Assembly: GCF_021134715.1 (NCBI RefSeq) | Contig: NC_060021.1 | Span: 9,766,501-9,830,500 of the forward strand | DNA: 64,000 nt | Source of the DNA: Daphnia pulex | Taxonomy: Eukaryota; Arthropoda; Branchiopoda; Diplostraca; Daphniidae | Direction: 5' to 3' | In this document: positions 61,835-64,000 of the stretch, piece after piece | Numbering within the stretch: position 1 is the stretch's first letter | Layout: each line of letters starts with the position of its first letter | The notes under the pieces: generated by a model | The model's input: only the letters and a program-made list of their open reading frames with translations | Database searches by the model: none | Told to the model about the DNA's origin: nothing | Translations under genes and position numbers: made by a program

Positions 61835-62592
61835 TTATACCTAGGAAATGGAAAATGGTAATCAATTTGACTGTGTCACGATTTTATGTAAATGTCCTTG
61901 AATACTTACAACAGTAACGGGAGTTGAATGCAGTTCTGTGTAGAATGTCCTGAAACCAACGACAACGGTAGCCCTACGAGACATGAATGTCAATTAATTT
62001 TCTTTAAATTTTAAAATTTAACAATAGCAATCACTAACTTCATTGTAACTTGTCCTTGGAAATCTGCAGGTGGAGTCCACAAAAATGTTTCGTTCTTCCT
62101 TCTATCTCGGCTTGAATGAGTCACAGCGTTCTGTGCATATTCCAAATTCATAAGAAACGTCGCATAAAATTTAGTATATCTCATTAAGTGACATACCGCT
62201 TTTCCGCCTGGGCAGTCCATTGTTTTGCCCTGACTTCCTTCAGCACTGAAACTGCCAATGCCAGTTGTTTCAGTCCCAGATCGAGCCTGGATTATGTAGC
62301 CCCTGAAATCGGCATCCCCGGTAGCTTGTAATGTAACTGCAAAAACAACGTTTATAATCAATAACTTCTAGTAATTTGGCCAATTCTTATTATAGTTACC
62401 TGTGACGGGTGAGGCAGAATTGGATTCTCCGCTGCTTACTGACAAAGTAAAAGGAACATCCCCAGATTGTGCACCAAAAAGCATGTGAATGGGTGCCATG
62501 GATGCACACACGCTACGAGGAGCACCATTGGGAAATGCTGTTACCTGAGCCGCTACCAGAGCGCTCGCAATGACGAGGTAAGTGTTCAACAT
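61835..62592 (-). CDS. Reeler-domain secreted protein 2 (putative defence protein type)
   Basis: Exons are 62592-62400, 62336-62197, 62130-62039, 61973-61910 and 61840-61835, in frame, 164 residues, the usual size of insect Hdd11-type defence proteins. Residues 1-19 are a signal peptide, followed by FPNGAPRSVCASMAPIH, the classic Reeler start. VTLQATGDADFRGYIIQAR, GIGSFS, MDCPGG, NAVTHSS, LWTPPADFQG and ATVVVGFRTFY complete the domain. The last exon adds only one codon before the stop, so the 3' end is tentative. Internal intron phases and the 92-nt third exon match the paralogue 5 kb away; the hAT element sits between the two genes. The family is induced in insect immunity, and a similar role here is inferred. 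Confidence 0.88.
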
Positions 62593-64000
62593 TCTAAGTA
62601 TATTACAATAAAGTGTTAGCAAGATTCACGCTATTGATCTCTCGAGACTGACTGACACAAAATTGAGCATACCTGTGTTATTACGTGTTAAGCAGACTCG
62701 TGGGAGGGATGGAAACACACAAAAGTTGGGTAATGGCTACCGGCCGGTGTTTTTCTGAGTGGTGTTTGATGCCGTGCGAGATCGGGAACTGAGAGCAAAG
62801 TTGGAGCTCAGCGGGCTTTTATTCATCACTCGGCGGCTCTGCCATCAAGGTGCTTCCACAACTTATTCGCCCTTTGGGGCATTGATATAATATAACCGGC
62901 AATAATGTGTAGAGGAGGGTTGGGAGGCCGGCACCTGTGGGGGGAAAAGGTGAAGGGGACATGGGAAAGGATGAGTGGAAGAGAGAGAAAGAGAAGCGCT
63001 CAATCACCTGAGGTCGTATTCACTATTCTGAGCAAACACGCCGATAACATGTACCAAAAAGAATAAAACGGTAAAACGAGCACAGCACTACCTTGACTAG
63101 TTAAACAACTCCTGGAGCAATGGCCTTAAAATTCTATGGTTGTTCACGCTGAAGGAAATTAAATCGTAGGCTAGAAATCCTTCGCTTGCCTATGCCGTAA
63201 TTTCTCCTAGGTAACGTCGCATGCGTTGATTGTTATATAAATCGATTATTGTATTGGTGATTCATTTCCTTTCGTTAAAACCGGGCGAGAGATTTTTTTA
63301 GGAAAACAATAAAACAAAAACCGGTTGGGATTTTACAAATAAACGACGACTTTAACCTCATTTCCCTTTCACTTGAGACTGGGTTTTTGAATAGATAATT
63401 GCGTCCTCCAGGCCGTAAAGAAGGAGAAAAAAAAAAGTATTTTTGTTTTTCACTAGGGCGGCTTTGTTTATTATTTGTCGATTACCGACAAACAAAGAGA
63501 AATTTGCAGGGTTGAACGCACGCTTAATCTAACGACGAACATTAGCAGCCGATTTAATCAAAGGGAGACAGACAGGTGGAAACGAATTAAATAATATGTG
63601 ACTGCTGCTGTATGATTCTCTCCTCATAGAGTCACTGCAGTGTTTTCCTTGACCTCGATACTCCTATTGCGCGTAGCTTTACAGCTTTTACACGGCTCGG
63701 TGCCCCACCATTAATTCTCCTCTTTTAAGCTCCTGTCATTGAAAAAAGTGGTTTGGCGTATCCGCGCGGAAGTTGAAGTACCAGGAAGAAAGTAATGAAA
63801 CTATTAAATGATATTATGAATACGAAAATGTCCTTGAACATTTGGTTTACCGAATGCGTGTGTCTATTTTTTGGTCAGGCCCATTTACTTGTCGTGACAA
63901 TTCTTTAAAAAAATGAGGTAATGCTCAAGGTTTTCACTGAATTTTGCTATTTTAATATTCCACGTGCTAAAAAACTTTGAATTTACTGGTTTTTCCCCTT
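62593..64000. other. Right-edge non-coding DNA
   Basis: Upstream of the second Reeler gene there is no supportable coding exon. Part of the first few hundred bases presumably holds its promoter. I see no defined element beyond A/T and purine tracts. Confidence 0.5.

Noticed and set aside
1..64000. CRISPR arrays, prophage or bacterial operons
   Set aside because: No regularly spaced direct repeats or Shine-Dalgarno-led gene strings; genes have spliceosomal introns.

Overview
The window looks like a piece of arthropod nuclear genome, most likely a branchiopod crustacean of the Daphnia type. That attribution is inference. It rests on many short (60-100 bp) GT-AG introns, TATA/TCAGT-initiator promoters, tandem lineage-specific gene families, an arthropod Scratch gene, insect-type glucose-dehydrogenase (GMC) genes and Reeler 'defence protein' genes. 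No prokaryotic or viral gene organisation is present. Multi-exon genes were assembled by hand from splice signals, and every complete model below keeps frame across all junctions.

Layout. (1) 1-9.4 kb is simple-sequence-rich non-coding DNA with no supportable gene. (2) 9.4-11.3 kb carries two coding exons of an unrecognised minus-strand gene whose remaining exons are not seen. (3) 13.4-16.3 kb is a four-exon gene for an IRE1/RNase L-type kinase domain followed directly by about 14 ankyrin repeats, with no KEN RNase domain. (4) 16.7 kb is an elongator tRNA-Met gene. (5) 16.8-21.9 kb is a large low-complexity region upstream of (6) a complete four-exon Scratch-family zinc-finger repressor (21.9-24.7 kb). 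(7) 28.4-33.1 kb has three paralogous genes for small secreted eight-cysteine peptides with a hevein-like cysteine framework. All three share one intron position and the same TATA-initiator architecture. (8) 33.7-42.7 kb is an array of six minus-strand genes for four-pass membrane proteins with a common intron-phase signature (0-2-1), a local gene-family expansion. (9) 46.7-49.3 and 53.2-55.7 kb are two paralogous plus-strand GMC oxidoreductases. (10) 56.2-56.9 and 61.8-62.6 kb are two minus-strand Reeler-domain secreted proteins with the same internal exon sizes. (11) Between them, 60,267-61,422 is a non-autonomous hAT-type transposon with an exact 8-bp target duplication that carries three diverged tRNA-like (A-box/B-box) modules.

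Functionally the right half is rich in secreted and surface products that could act at the cuticle or immune interface: hevein-like peptides, four-pass membrane proteins, GMC oxidoreductases and Reeler proteins. The left half is dominated by a neural transcription factor and its probable regulatory DNA. The items I consider most novel are the kinase-ankyrin architecture, the animal hevein-framework peptides that lack the usual chitin-binding aromatics, and the tRNA-like cargo of the hAT element.
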